From contig NC_065536.1 of NCBI RefSeq assembly GCF_932294415.1, forward strand, positions 50,158,354 to 50,222,353: 64,000 nt of DNA, read 5' to 3'. Source of the stretch: Quercus robur. Its lineage: Eukaryota > Streptophyta > Magnoliopsida > Fagales > Fagaceae. The translations under genes and the position numbers were made by a program. Positions 11,201 through 21,002 of the stretch are shown here, in pieces (position 1 is the first letter of the stretch; each line of letters begins with the position of its first letter). Below the pieces are notes generated by a model, which had not been told where the DNA came from, searched no databases, and worked only from the letters and a program-made list of their open reading frames with translations.

Positions 11201-11523
11201 GAATTATTGGTCATAAAGAGTTTGATTTAACAAACGATGAAGATGAGATGGAATGGCATGGTCTTCAGAGCCTTCGCCACCTAATGTTCAACCATCTTCC
11301 AAATTTGGCCACTCTACCGATGGGGATTCAACATCTCACCGCTTTGCAAACGCTTGAGATTTACTATTGTCAAAGTTTGATGGCTATACCGGAGTGGATC
11401 TGTAACCTCACCTCTTTGCAGACACTAAAAATTCTAAGTTGTCCCATCTTATTGGAAAGATGCAAAAGGAGAGCGGGTAAAGATTGGAGTAAGATTGCTC
11501 ACATCCCATACTTGTATATATAG
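8218..11523 (+). CDS. CC-NB-LRR disease resistance protein (RGA-type NLR)
   Basis: This is a 1101-aa intracellular immune receptor in one uninterrupted exon. An N-terminal Rx-type coiled coil (about 1-120) is followed by an NB-ARC ATPase module with P-loop GLGGLGKTT (about 196-204), kinase-2 LLVLDDVW (about 271-278), RNBS-B GSRILVTT (about 299), a GLPL-like GVPLAI (about 363), and an intact MHD switch at 492-494 (HDLMHDLAK). Leucine-rich repeats run from about 560 to the C-terminus. Such proteins detect pathogen effectors or guard host targets, switch from ADP to ATP, oligomerise and trigger defence. The W in LDDVW marks it as non-TIR. Length and domain order match RGA2/RGA3-type genes. The start is the first ATG after a TATA box and is followed by MAEGVLFD, typical of the group. 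GLPL carries V and I in place of L and A, a mild variant. No integrated decoy domain is seen. The effector recognised cannot be predicted. Confidence 0.95.
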   Translation: MAEGVLFDVTKGIIEKACNLAIQEIGLLRSLKDEIEKLNDTVSTISDVLLDAEEQQQHNNQVKVWLNRLKDAIYDADNLLDDISTEALRREVMTQHKKAKEVRIFFSKSNHLAYGFKMGRKVKAMRDRLDAIAKDRGFHLDERHVETQVVGYGMRETYSFVRDEEVIGRDYDKDKIIKILLNSNVEESVLILPIVGLGGLGKTTLAQLIFNDEKIQNHFEQRFWVCVSNDFEVEVIVMKILECTKNKKPENLEINTMINDFKKQIEGKRYLLVLDDVWNEDPQKWQSLKDLLKGGARGSRILVTTHDINILAKITQTVQPYMLKGLDDEKSWSLFKRFASAKGQDLENSNIKAIGMEIVAKCKGVPLAIRTLGSVLYFKNPEKEWLSFKDNELSKVAQKENDILPILKLSYDHLPSYLKQCFAFCCLFPKNYKIHKPTLIKMWMAQGFIRSSSQNQCLEDIGHDYFMELLWRSFFQEDERGDILKIKVHDLMHDLAKLVVASDTTTFYSKDEDIHEKTLHVSFDRTFLSLLGIPVSLYKACGIRTFHLPSQLQDPQIGLDKTTYNSIIFSFKFIRLLDLHGMGIETIPNSIGKLNHLRYLDLSHNHIRMLPNSITRLHNLQTLRLSRCPIKELPKDINKLVNLRYLEINGCPLTYMPHGLRQLTKLRTLSQFVIGKNSYLAFKHNSGLKELYGLNELRETLEIRGLRHGKDATSESKGANMKEKQHLQGLKLWWQKEDVDDSDVGYDEESLEALHPHGPSSNLQQLHLIRYMGVKFPSGISLLSTLVNFSLSNCNNLQYLPPLDQFHSLKGLSLEFLNDLEYISERDYNRDLSDSLILPSLEKLQIHNCPNLKGWWQQQRDSIEKVNNHSLPSFPRLSNLYISVCLKLTSMPLFPYLEKLKLGICSLKPLEQTISMEVINMTTSRNLISTFSSSTLATSSFIPLSKLKSMSIEYMVGTLPKEFMCNLISLQSLTIKYCCGPLPLSRHLTALQNLRIIGHKEFDLTNDEDEMEWHGLQSLRHLMFNHLPNLATLPMGIQHLTALQTLEIYYCQSLMAIPEWICNLTSLQTLKILSCPILLERCKRRAGKDWSKIAHIPYLYI

Positions 11524-11767
11524 TCAGGTACCTATCTAAGTCACCATTACTTTTATCCCATTCCTAGATAGAATATCAAAATTTCAATTTCTTCTACTTC
11601 ACTAAATTTCCTGATAACTAAATTTCAGATGAAGAACCTACTCCTAGGATTTGGAGCTTAGTAAAACCGTTTGGGTGCTGTAATTGGTCAACAAGTCAAC
11701 AAACTCAGTGGTAATATCTCTTTTCCTTTTTCCTCTTTTAGATGCTCATAGGATTTACATTCTTTAA

Positions 11768-12110
11768 TGGGTAAATTGCAAATTAAGCATCTAAAATTTA
11801 GGGGTGTTTAAATTTTACATCCTGAAATTCCAAAATTTAGATTTTATCCCTAAAGTTTGAGGGTATTTGGATTTTACATCTTAGCGTATCAGAATTCGGA
11901 TTTTACCCCCTAAATGTTATGAGTGTTTGGATTTTACTCTCTAAAGTTTGAAGATGTTTAGATTTTACTCTCTGAAGTTTCAGAATTTTGGATGTAAAAT
12001 CCAAATACCCCCAAACTTGAGGGGGTAAAATCCAAATTCTAAATTGTCAATATGTAAAATTCAAACAAACCTGAACTTCAAGCAATAAAATCTAAATTTT
12101 GAAACTTTCC
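11768..12110. repeat. Foldback of short repeats downstream of the NLR
   Basis: Seven or so imperfect copies of a roughly 36-bp unit (GGATTTTAC then CTCTAAAGTTTGA) run in one direction to about 11990, then appear inverted (GTAAAATCCAAATACCCCC) to 12110. The whole forms a hairpin of MITE type. It probably lies in or just past the NLR 3' UTR. Confidence 0.6.
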
Positions 12111-12627
12111 ATGCCATTAGGAAAATGAATATGTGAATTTTCCCAAATCTATTTCTTCATTTTGGCAAATTACATCTTTGTATCTTGAACTAAGTTGATG
12201 AGTTGATCTGTTTTATATGCTTCATTTCTCGCTGTGTAAACAGAGTAAAATTGGGCACAAAGTGATATCGGGGTAATATTGTGGGAAGAATTAAATTTGG
12301 CAGCCATTTTGCAAGAACTAGCTAGTCATGCAGGTATTCCGTTGATTCAATATCTTGTTATATATGAACTTCCAACTTGCTGTTGTATCTTCTGAATTTT
12401 TTTTTTTTTTTTTTTTTGGGTGAATACTGTAATGTCTACAAATAATGAGTTTTTATTAAAAGCACTGCTTAATATATAAATCAACTGTTAATTTCTAATT
12501 GAACGGAATATGTTTCAAAACCAAAGAAACAGAGGTTTCACCAATAATCAATTGATATACATTGGGAATTCAATAACCAACAACATGATGGCATTGAATT
12601 GATATACATACATATATACATACATAC

Positions 12628-12710
<83 letters not shown>
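12628..12710. repeat. Compound microsatellite (GT)n(TA)n(GA)n
   Basis: A GT run leads into a TA run (about 12642-12665) and then a GA run (about 12666-12708). Any open frame across it is simple-sequence artefact. Confidence 0.95.
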
Positions 12711-12711
<1 letters not shown>

Positions 12712-12714
12712 GGA

Positions 12715-13690
12715 TTCAAGTTACATCTAGTGTAACTCTAAGCGATATTACACCACTTAATAACTTATTATTAGATGCGAAGTTTGACAAATCTACCATT
12801 GAATTACATTATATTCATATACTCTCTATGCTTGCAAAATTTCACAGTGATCAAAGATTAATAGTCATGTTATCAATTAATTGTTTGAATTCAAGTTTTT
12901 GTAATAAAAGGTGAGTTTATGGATCACAAGGTAAATAATATCCAATTAGTATGAAAATTGGCATGCATGTTAAGCATATATAGAACAGGTAATGCAACGG
13001 TGCGATTCTTAAAATATGAATTTAATAATAAGTAATTGGGTGGTGTAACATTGCTTAAAGTTACACCACCCAATAACTTGTTAATGAATTTATTTTTTGA
13101 AAATTCTACTGTTGGATTACATTTCTATATGTTCTAAACATACATGTCAATTTTCATACCAACCGGATATTATTTACCATTCAATCCATAAACTTATCTT
13201 TTATGCATTTAAACTACAAAAACTCAAATTTATACAATTGATAGATGATATGACTATTAATATTTAATCACCTTGAAATTTTGCAAGTATGGAGAATATA
13301 CAAAGATAATGTAATCCAACGGTCGATTTATCAAAATTCACATCCAATTAAAAAATATTAATTGGTGTTACATTGCTTAGTGTAACTCTAAGAAATATTA
13401 CACCACCCAATAACTTATTATTGAATTCATATGTTGAAAATCCAATCGTTGAATTACATGTTTTATATGTTCTTAACATGGCTGCCAATTTTCATGCCAA
13501 TCGGATGTAATTTACTATTCGATTCATAAGATCATCTTTTATGCATTATTTTAAACTACAAAAATTTGAATTTAAACAATTGATTGATGATATGGTTATT
13601 AATCTTTGATTACCTTGAAATTTTGCAAGCATAAAAAATATACAAAGATAATAAAATCTAACGGTAGATTTGTCAATTCACATCCAATTA

Positions 13691-13691
<1 letters not shown>
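12715..13691. repeat. Three copies of a 320-bp MITE-like repeat
   Basis: Copies 2 (about 13061-13375) and 3 (about 13376-13691) are in direct tandem. Copy 1 (about 12720-13060) is inverted. Shared landmarks are TTACACCACCCAATAACTT, GAATTACAT, AATTTTCATACCAA, TTTATGCAT, ACCTTGAAATTTTGCAAG and CACATCCAATTA. Units meet at GTGTAACTCTAAG / TTACATTGCTTA inverted ends. A diverged fourth member lies at 42345-42670 inside a helicase intron. Confidence 0.75.
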
Positions 13692-13721
<30 letters not shown>

Positions 13722-13723
<2 letters not shown>

Positions 13724-13744
13724 AGGTTGTCAAAATCGCGATCC
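13722..13744 (+). repeat. hAT left terminal inverted repeat
   Basis: Pairs with 17995-18017. The first 17 bases are perfect, then one mismatch (C against G), then GATCC matches. Confidence 0.9.
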
Positions 13745-13903
13745 GGATCGTAAAATCGCACGATTTTACGATCCCACCTCACCAAAAAGATTAAAATCGT
13801 AGCAGGATCGCAAAAATGTTAGGATCGTTTGTAGGATCGTGTAGGATCGTATAGGATCGTAGGATCGTATGGGATCCTACCGATCCTACCGATCCTACCG
13901 TTA
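13745..13903. promoter_or_regulatory. Subterminal transposase-binding-like repeats
   Basis: 13745-13774 is a perfect 14-bp palindrome with a 2-base centre (GGATCGTAAAATCG, CA, complement). It is followed by at least five AGGATCGT/AGGATCGC copies (13804-13870) and then three GATCCTACC copies in the opposite sense (13874-13901). Clustered subterminal motifs are the usual binding sites of hAT transposases; binding by this protein is inferred. Confidence 0.65.
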
Positions 13904-13914
13904 GGCTTTTTTGG

Positions 13915-13957
<43 letters not shown>

Positions 13958-14129
13958 GGGATTCATTTGGGTCATTTGGGTAAGTCCAATGAAATAATGC
14001 CCGGCCCACCTAAAGGTCCAATACCCACAAGCCCAATGAATTAAAGTCCTAAATTACCCCTCTCTCAAAATAAAATCCCAAAAAAACCTATACTACTTAA
14101 GTTAAGTTTTCAAACAAAACCTAAATATT

Positions 14130-14756
14130 TAGAAACACTTAAAAGCTTCAGCAGTCAACAGACTCAACACGCACGACGCACCTGCTGGTCCTGCTCCCTC
14201 CCGCGCGCCTCCAGGCCCTCCACAGTCCGACTCCCCTGTTGTCCGACTCCCCTGTTAAAAACCCAGCACTCAACCCTCTCAATGGTGAACTATTGGTGCT
14301 CTCAATCTTTCTTAAGTATTTAGAAGCATTCAAAAACCAGCACCTCAGTCCCGCACGGTCGCACCTGCTCAGTTCTCTGTCAAACGCTCCAGAATGCAGC
14401 AGCTCTGTCCCGCGCGCCATTGCTGCCTTTAAGCTTTCTGGTAATCTTTTTTGGTAGTTAGTACTTATTAAGTTAGTAGTTTATCATTTATTTGCACTTT
14501 GATAGCTTGATTCCAGATTGTTGTGTTGTGTTGTGTTGTGTTTATGTTTTTATTTTTCTATTTTGTTAACTAAATTAAGTAAAATTTGAAAAATTAAGAA
14601 ACAGAGTCTTTAGTATTTGATTCTTTGAGAAATATTAGTAAACACAATTAGTAGTTTAGAATTGCACATAACCTGTTTGATGAATTTTCTGTGTGATTTT
14701 TTTGAGCATGCTCTGTATCTTGGTGTCTTTTTTTGCAGCTCTAGTACAAATATACA
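14130..14756 (+). promoter_or_regulatory. 5' leader and UTR intron of hAT transposase gene
   Basis: 14150-14420 is locally GC- and CpG-rich, unlike its surroundings, and has pyrimidine-rich blocks. A splice donor TTCTG/GTAATC at 14440-14441 and an acceptor TTTTTTTGCAG/CTC at 14738-14739 define a likely 298-bp 5' UTR intron ending 18 bases before the ATG at 14757. Confidence 0.55.
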
Positions 14757-17499
14757 ATGTCTAATTTGGCTAGAAAGAAAATTAAGCGAAAAAATGCACC
14801 AGGAAATAGGTCTGACTTGGGATGGGAACATGGTGTTGAAGTAGGTTCAAGGCAAGTTCAATGTAATTATTGCAAAGAAATTCATAGTGGGGGTATATAT
14901 AGGCTGAAGCATCATTTAGCTGGGACTAGGAAAAATGTTTCAGCTTGTCCTAGTGTGCCAGAAAATGTGAGGGAAAAATTTGCGACTCTTTTGTATGCCC
15001 AATTTGAAGCATCTATAAAAAAGAAAAGGTGGTATACTATAGAAGAAGAGGATGATGGCAATGATGATGAATTAGTTGAAGTACAACAACCACATTCATC
15101 AAAAGGGAGGGGCAAACACATAGGCTCCATGGATAAGTTTGTTACAAAAAATAAGCAAGTAACAATGAATCGTGTGTTTAAAAAAGGAGAACGTGATCTA
15201 GTGATCCAACAAATTGCTAGATTCTTCTACACTAGTGCCATCCCTTTTAATTGTGTCAAAAATCCGGAGTTTCTGCAAATGATTGATATGATTTCAAGAT
15301 TTGGGATTGGCCTCAAGCCTCCTTCCTATCATGAGATTAGGGAGACATGCTTGAAGAAAGAGGTAGATTTTACACAACAAATGCTTGAAGAATATAAGGT
15401 TGAATGGAAAAAAACAGGTTGTTCAATTATGTCTGATGGCTGGTCTGATAAGAAACGGAGATCCATTTGTAATTTTTTGGTGAATAGTCCCAAAGGAACC
15501 ATTTTCCTATACTCTATAGACACATCTAACATATCTAAAACAGCTGAAAAAGTTTGTCAAATGTTAGATGAAGTTGTCGATAGGGTTGGAGAGGAGAATG
15601 TTGTGCAATTGGTGACTGACAATGCTGCTAACTACAAACTAGCTGGAGAGATGTTGATGCAGAAGAGAAAGTGCCTGTTTTGGACTCCATGTGCTGCCCA
15701 TTGCTTGGATTTGATACTTGAGGATTTTGAAAAAAAGATTAAGGACCATAAGTACACAATTGCAAAGGGGAAGAAGATTACAACGTTCATATATTCTAGA
15801 GCTATGGTTTTAAATTGGTTGAGGGATTTCACTAAAGGGAGGGAATTGATTAGACCTGCTGCCACTAGATTTGCAACATCATATTTGACATTGTCATGCC
15901 TTAATGAGTTCAAAGGAGAATTGATGGCAATGTTTTCTTCTGAACAATGGAGGTGTAGTAAATTTGCAAAAACAAAAGAAGGGAAAAGAATTCATGCCAT
16001 AGTTATGGATAACAATGGCTTTTGGCGACTTGTTGTCAAATGCTTGAAGGCCGCAATACCCCTTTTAAAGGTGCTTCGCCTGGTTGATTCTGATACACCT
16101 CCAATGGGATTCATTTTTCAAGAAATGGAAAAAGCAAAAGAAGAAATACAGAAAAATTTCAATAATGTTCAAAAGAGGTAACCATTTTATTTATATCTTC
16201 CTTAAATTTACATTTGTTTTTAATTCATTAGCTTATTAAATATATATTCTTTTTTTTTAATATAATATCCACTGTTTTAAATTGTAGTTACAAAGAGATA
16301 TGGGATATTATTGATGATCGATGGGAAATGCAACTTCATAGGCCTTTGCATGCTGCGGGATACTATTTGAACCCTTCTATTCATTATGATCCTTCTTTTG
16401 ATCCGGGTTCAGATATTAAATTAGGACTATATACGTGTCTTCAACGAATGGTTCCAGAAGTTAGTGATAGGAAAAAGATAGATATGCAACTTGAAAAATT
16501 CAAACAAGCAAAGGGACTCTTTGGTATTGAAGCTGCCATACTAGCCAGAGATACTAAACAGCCAGGTAACAATTTTGTTTTTTGTTTTTTGTTTTACATT
16601 CAAATTCATCTTTATTAATTGTAAATTTTATTCTTAAGACTAAGATATTATAATTCATATATGTATCAGCTGAATGGTGGGACTCATATGGAGATGACTG
16701 TCCTGAATTGAAAAAATTTGCTATAAGAATATTGAGCTTAACATGTAGCTCATCTGGTTGTGAAAGAAATTGGAGTGCGTTTGAAATGGTAAGACCAAAT
16801 GACTTTGGTATATTATGACAAGATGGTTTTCCATTTTCTTTCTTAGTAAAAGTTTGTTTCTTCCCCCCTCCCCTGTGTTTGAGAATTCTCAATTAAAATT
16901 ATTACAACTATAGGTACATTCAAAAAGGAGAAATCGCTTACACCAGAAAAAAATGAATGACTTGGTCTTCGTTATGTACAACTTGAAGATAAAACAAAAA
17001 AGAGCTAAACCATTGAGTACAAAAGAAGAAATTGGTTTGGAGAATTTGTCTTCTGATGATGAGTGGTTAGCAGCAGATTCTGTAGATTCAGAAAATGATA
17101 GTGCAGATTTTGATGAAGACAATGAAGGTATTAATTTATAACTTTAAAGCCTTCCTTTATAGCTAATATTTATATAAGTTATCAATGTATAGTTTGAATG
17201 TGTGACCACTAATCACTAATTTACATTTGTATACTTTACTTATCAAAAAAATTTGTATATTTTGGTTATCAATGTTAGGTGATGATGAGGTTTCAAGAGT
17301 TGCTGCCAAAGGAAAAAGTGTGCTAGTTCATGATGTTAGTGATGAATTTCATGAGAATGATGATGGTTCTAATGATGATGATAGTGATCGGCCCCCACCT
17401 GGATTTGAGAGAGTTAGGGATTTCGATGATTACACCATGGATGTTGATACTAGGAAGGATATAGATGATGAAATGAGATATGACAATGATAGTGACTAG
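14757..17499 (+). CDS. hAT transposase (BED finger, DUF659, dimerisation domain)
   Basis: Exons 14757-16177, 16288-16565, 16670-16788, 16914-17127 and 17279-17499 join at GT-AG borders with phases 2, 1, 0, 1 and total 2253 nt, giving 750 aa with no internal stop. A BED zinc finger lies near residues 34-64 (C36, C39, H52/H53, C64), followed by an acidic linker, a DUF659 region with MSDGWSD (D227) and VTDNAANY (D288), a CAAHCLDL motif, and the C-terminal hAT dimerisation region with CERNWS (E598). D227, D288 and E598 are candidates for the RNase H-like catalytic triad. The tail is strongly acidic. The protein should bind the element ends in the nucleus and cut and reinsert the DNA. It sits centrally between matched inverted repeats. 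Activity is inferred from intactness only. Confidence 0.9.
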
Positions 17500-17924
17500 A
17501 TTAGAAGAACTTTAGAATGGGAATTCTCTTTTGGATTTTATATTTGTAATTAGCTAGTTTACCTTAGATTGAGAATTCTCTTTTTGAATTACATATTGTA
17601 AATTTGTAGTTAGCTAGTTTTTATATGCTAACTAGCCTAACTTATTTTGGATTTGGAACTTAGAATTTGGAAAACATTTTCCATATGTGTAAATAATATT
17701 TTGGTACTTAGTTGCTAATTAAACATGTATTGAACTTTTTAGATATATTATGTCAAAAGTTAAATATATTTTGTTTCGTTAGAATAACATAAGAACAATG
17801 TAGTGCGTGTAAATTACATTTTATGATGCAATTTTTGTTTTTTAATGGATGAATTCATATTTTAAGTGATTATATAACATACAAAGTCATTATCAATAGG
17901 ATTTTTGCTTAAAATCTGAAAATA

Positions 17925-18017
17925 GGTAGGATCTTACGATCCACGATTCGATCCTACGATCCACGATCTTACCTACCTCCAACGATCCTACGTAGGATCC
18001 CGATTTTGACAACCTTG
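17925..18017 (-). repeat. hAT right subterminal repeats and terminal inverted repeat
   Basis: GATCCTACG, GATCTTACG and related motifs occur six or more times in both orientations between 17925 and 17999, mirroring the left subterminal array. The terminal repeat itself is 17995-18017, ending CCTTG against TATATATA. Confidence 0.8.
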
Positions 18018-18025
18018 TATATATA

Positions 18026-18183
18026 TCATAAGAGAATAAATGATTATTTATTTCCTTCCCAGCTATAGTAAAACATATTCTTGACACTGAATAGTCATCA
18101 CCTTTCGGTTTTTAATAAAAATTTCTGTTGCTTGTAGGAGCCCTATCGTTCAGTTAGGGGATTTAGCACATGTCTGGAAGCTT

Positions 18184-18219
<36 letters not shown>

Positions 18220-18888
18220 GATTTTCTGGAATTGGCCTGCAAGGCGAAAGTGAGGCCTTGTCTGAACCAAGCTATAAATGAGAAAGATCAATGCTCTTTT
18301 AAACGTGCACTTCCTCTTCTCTTGAATGATGGTGAGCACTCTTTCGCTCTCTCATTTGTTGTTTGTGGAGATTTTCTTTTTGGGTTGATGTAATTTTTAT
18401 TTATTTTTGAGGTGGGTATGTCACTTTTAGTGAGGATTGCCTTAAGATTGTAGATACTGGGAATTCATCTGTGTCCCATCTTAGCACAAAGATGCAAAAG
18501 AAGTGCGTGAGAATTTCCATAAGATTTTGTTACATCCTAGAGTTGGTTGGAAGTGAATCCATTTCAGAGGTAAGAAAACTCATCTCTACATTTCACTGTT
18601 TTTCCCTTTCCTTGATAGAAATCAATATCAAAATTTCTTCTTTGTTCTCTCCAAGAAATGGAGCTTAATGAAAACTATTTTCTCTTTTTCGGCCTGTCCC
18701 GACTAGTTTCGGCTTGAAATGAAGCCGGGATGATTTTTTTTTTTTTTTTTTTTTTGCTATTTTTTTGGTTTCAACAACTCAAGTGGTATTAGCATATTCG
18801 TTCTCTAGGCTTCTCTTTTTATGACCCAACCTGGGTCCACCTTAACTCATTTTCTAAATCCTGAATATCACTCATATATTCATCTAAT
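18026..18888. other. Intergenic, unrecognised low-coding stretch
   Basis: Includes a TA microsatellite (about 18190-18215) and a T-run (about 18737-18755). Between 18230 and 18570 some sequence has coding-like composition and possible splice signals (TTCAGAG/GTAAGA near 18570), but no frame is long or recognisable. It may be a relic exon; no function is assigned. Confidence 0.35.
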
Positions 18889-19070
18889 GAGTAATGCTAT
18901 AATCACAAACTATTTTACAATATTTTTACAAATGTTGATGTGGTCAACCTCTTATTAGTTTTCATCTAAGCCCACAATTAATATCACTTTTTTCATTTTC
19001 CAATAATCACTCACCATATCAACAGTTTATAAAAAATTTTGTAAAATAGTTTGTATCTCTAGCATTATTC
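18889..19070. mobile_element. 182-bp MITE with 10-bp target duplication
   Basis: The ends GAGTAATGCTATAATCACAA and the complement of the right end (GAATAATGCTAGAGATACAA) are imperfect inverted repeats, continued by CTATTTTACAA. Both sides carry TTCATCTAAT (18879-18888 and 19071-19080). A 9-10 bp duplication and no coding suggest a Mutator-type MITE. Confidence 0.85.
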
Positions 19071-19638
19071 TTCATCTAATATAGATCCATACCTTTCAAA
19101 CCAATGGCCATAGGCCTATTAGCGCATTCACTGGATTACTTGGATTTGCCCATTTATAGATCTAATAGTAAAAATATCATATTTTAGATTAGGTATTTAA
19201 TTTTGTCAATTATAATCCCAACAATGAAACAATTCCAATTTGAGGCATCAATCCATCTTTATTATTCATTTAATTTATTCTTACCATAACAGAACATATA
19301 AAAAGTGAAATTTATTGATTAAACTATGGGGCTTATTCATAAATCATTTTAATGGCCATTAAATAGAGAAGGTAGAGAGAAACTCTATTTAGAGAGGAGT
19401 AAAGTTTCACTTAAAGTGAGAAAGTGATTGTCAGAAAATTGAAACCAATTATCTAGGTGAAACATAATGTTTTTTTTAACAATTTCTTTTCTATTTTTTG
19501 CTTTACAATATAGCGTACAAATAATGTAAGTGAATAATAAAGATGGACAAAGACTTCCAACTGAAATAGTTCCATAAGTTTGAGACATTAATCGAAAAAA
19601 TAAAAAAAACTTGAGACATAATTTGAGATAGAGTATAT

Positions 19639-19930
19639 GTTTGGATACGGATGAAAAGCAACGCGTTTTGTATCTGCGTATCCTTTTTCTTTTTTTTTCT
19701 TTTTTTTGGAGCCATGATTTTTGACTTTTTTGTCAGTCCACTGTTCACACAAGCAAAATAAGCGGTGGATTGTGCACACCTGTGGGTCCCATGCACTGTT
19801 TATGAGACCCACAAACCTCACTTTTCAGCAACTTTTTCATTAAAAATGGGTCCCACGGTACTATTCACACATTTAAAAATTATTTTGCTATAGTGTTTTC
19901 AGTTTTCAGCAAAATAAACTGTATCCAAAC
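19639..19930. mobile_element. MITE with GTTTGGATAC ends
   Basis: GTTTGGATACGG at 19639 is matched by the complement ACTGTATCCAAAC ending at 19930. Short inverted ends, about 290 bp and no coding capacity suggest a MITE, possibly hAT or Harbinger type. No clear target duplication was seen. Confidence 0.55.
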
Positions 19931-21002
19931 GGACGAGTACTAAAAACTCTGGTCTGATTTATTATATAATTTCCCTTTCTTTTTTAATTATGACAATATA
20001 TACTTCCATGAATAGTTTAAAAATGCCATGTGTCATTTTTATATAAACAATAAATATAAAATCATCTTTCTTACAGATGGATTTGATTCTGTTTTCTGAG
20101 GTGTTAACAATCCTTCTTCTAATCACAATTATCTAGTTAGATATAATTTGTGAACTTATGATTAGGCTTTGAGGAATTTATTTATGAAAAAAGGTACAAA
20201 TATGTCATACTTTCACTAAAAATAGTTAATGCAAACTAAAGTGTTTGAGTATGGATTGTATTTAGTGCTCTTCTGCATTAGACACAACACATATACGACA
20301 TGTGTCCTAAAGTGAATATATATCGGCCCGTATCCCATTTAATGTATAGGAACATTGAACGGAAACCAAACCCATAATACTTTACAAGTCTATCGTGCCC
20401 TACTTAAATACTCCAATTTACAAGACCAATAAGGTCTGTCACGCCGTGGCCCAACAATTAATGTACATCTAATTGATTTTGCACTGGCCAAAAAATTGGA
20501 TACCATCAAAACTTAGGAATTGTACAAGATGCCACGGTATCCCATGGCTAGCAAACATATTTTTTTTTTAAATAATAATTAAAAAAAATATGTGACTGAA
20601 TTTTTTTTCTTTTTTATAATTTAATATTAAAACAAGGAAAAGGAATCTGAACCCTAAATGCTATGAAAACGCAAGAAAGTGCCAACAAAATTTACAAAGC
20701 TCTTGGCATATCTATGATTTGGATTGGATTTGGACAAGTTAAAAAAAGAAAAGAGAAGAAAAACCATAAAAAGTAAAGAGTTAGAAAAAATTAGGATAAA
20801 ATTAAAAAAATAAATAAATAAAAAAAATCAGATCCAATGACAGAAAATCAATTTAGTTTTAAAACTTTTTGCTAGCTATTGCGTCCGTGCAATTCCTAAA
20901 TCAATCATTCATGGCCAAATGTTCCTATGTTCCATTCTTCCCTTGTAAAGGATCTCTCTAGAACTCATGTTGATATTAATTACTTGTTCTTTTCAGCAGG
21001 AA
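19931..21002. other. Intergenic, no supported gene
   Basis: AT-rich with A-runs near 20740-20830. No open frame or repeat was recognised. Confidence 0.5.

Larger units (their letters stand above)
13722..18017 (+). mobile_element. Apparently complete autonomous hAT transposon
   Basis: A 4296-bp element. The left end CAAGGTTGTCAAAATCG (13722-13738) is the exact complement of the right end (18001-18017). The match continues with one mismatch through GATCC, so 22 of 23 terminal bases pair. The eight bases on each side (13714-13721 and 18018-18025) are both TATATATA, the size expected for hAT elements, although the host site is a TA repeat and so less decisive. Subterminal regions are packed with TAGGATCGT/GATCCTAC motifs. 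The interior holds a GC-rich 5' leader, a 5' UTR intron and a five-exon transposase gene with no stop or frameshift. Near-identical ends and an open gene suggest a recent insertion. Confidence 0.9.

Noticed and set aside
12630-12914. Open frame starting in a GA/TA microsatellite
   Set aside because: Most of it is simple sequence; the remainder is part of the MITE-like repeat.
13791-14009. Minus-strand open frame rich in lysine
   Set aside because: It is the translation of the T-run at 13918-13953 and the hAT subterminal repeats, not a gene.
14148-14457. Overlapping open frames on both strands in a GC-rich block
   Set aside because: They lie in the 5' leader of the hAT transposase. High GC removes stops by chance; no conserved domain is seen.
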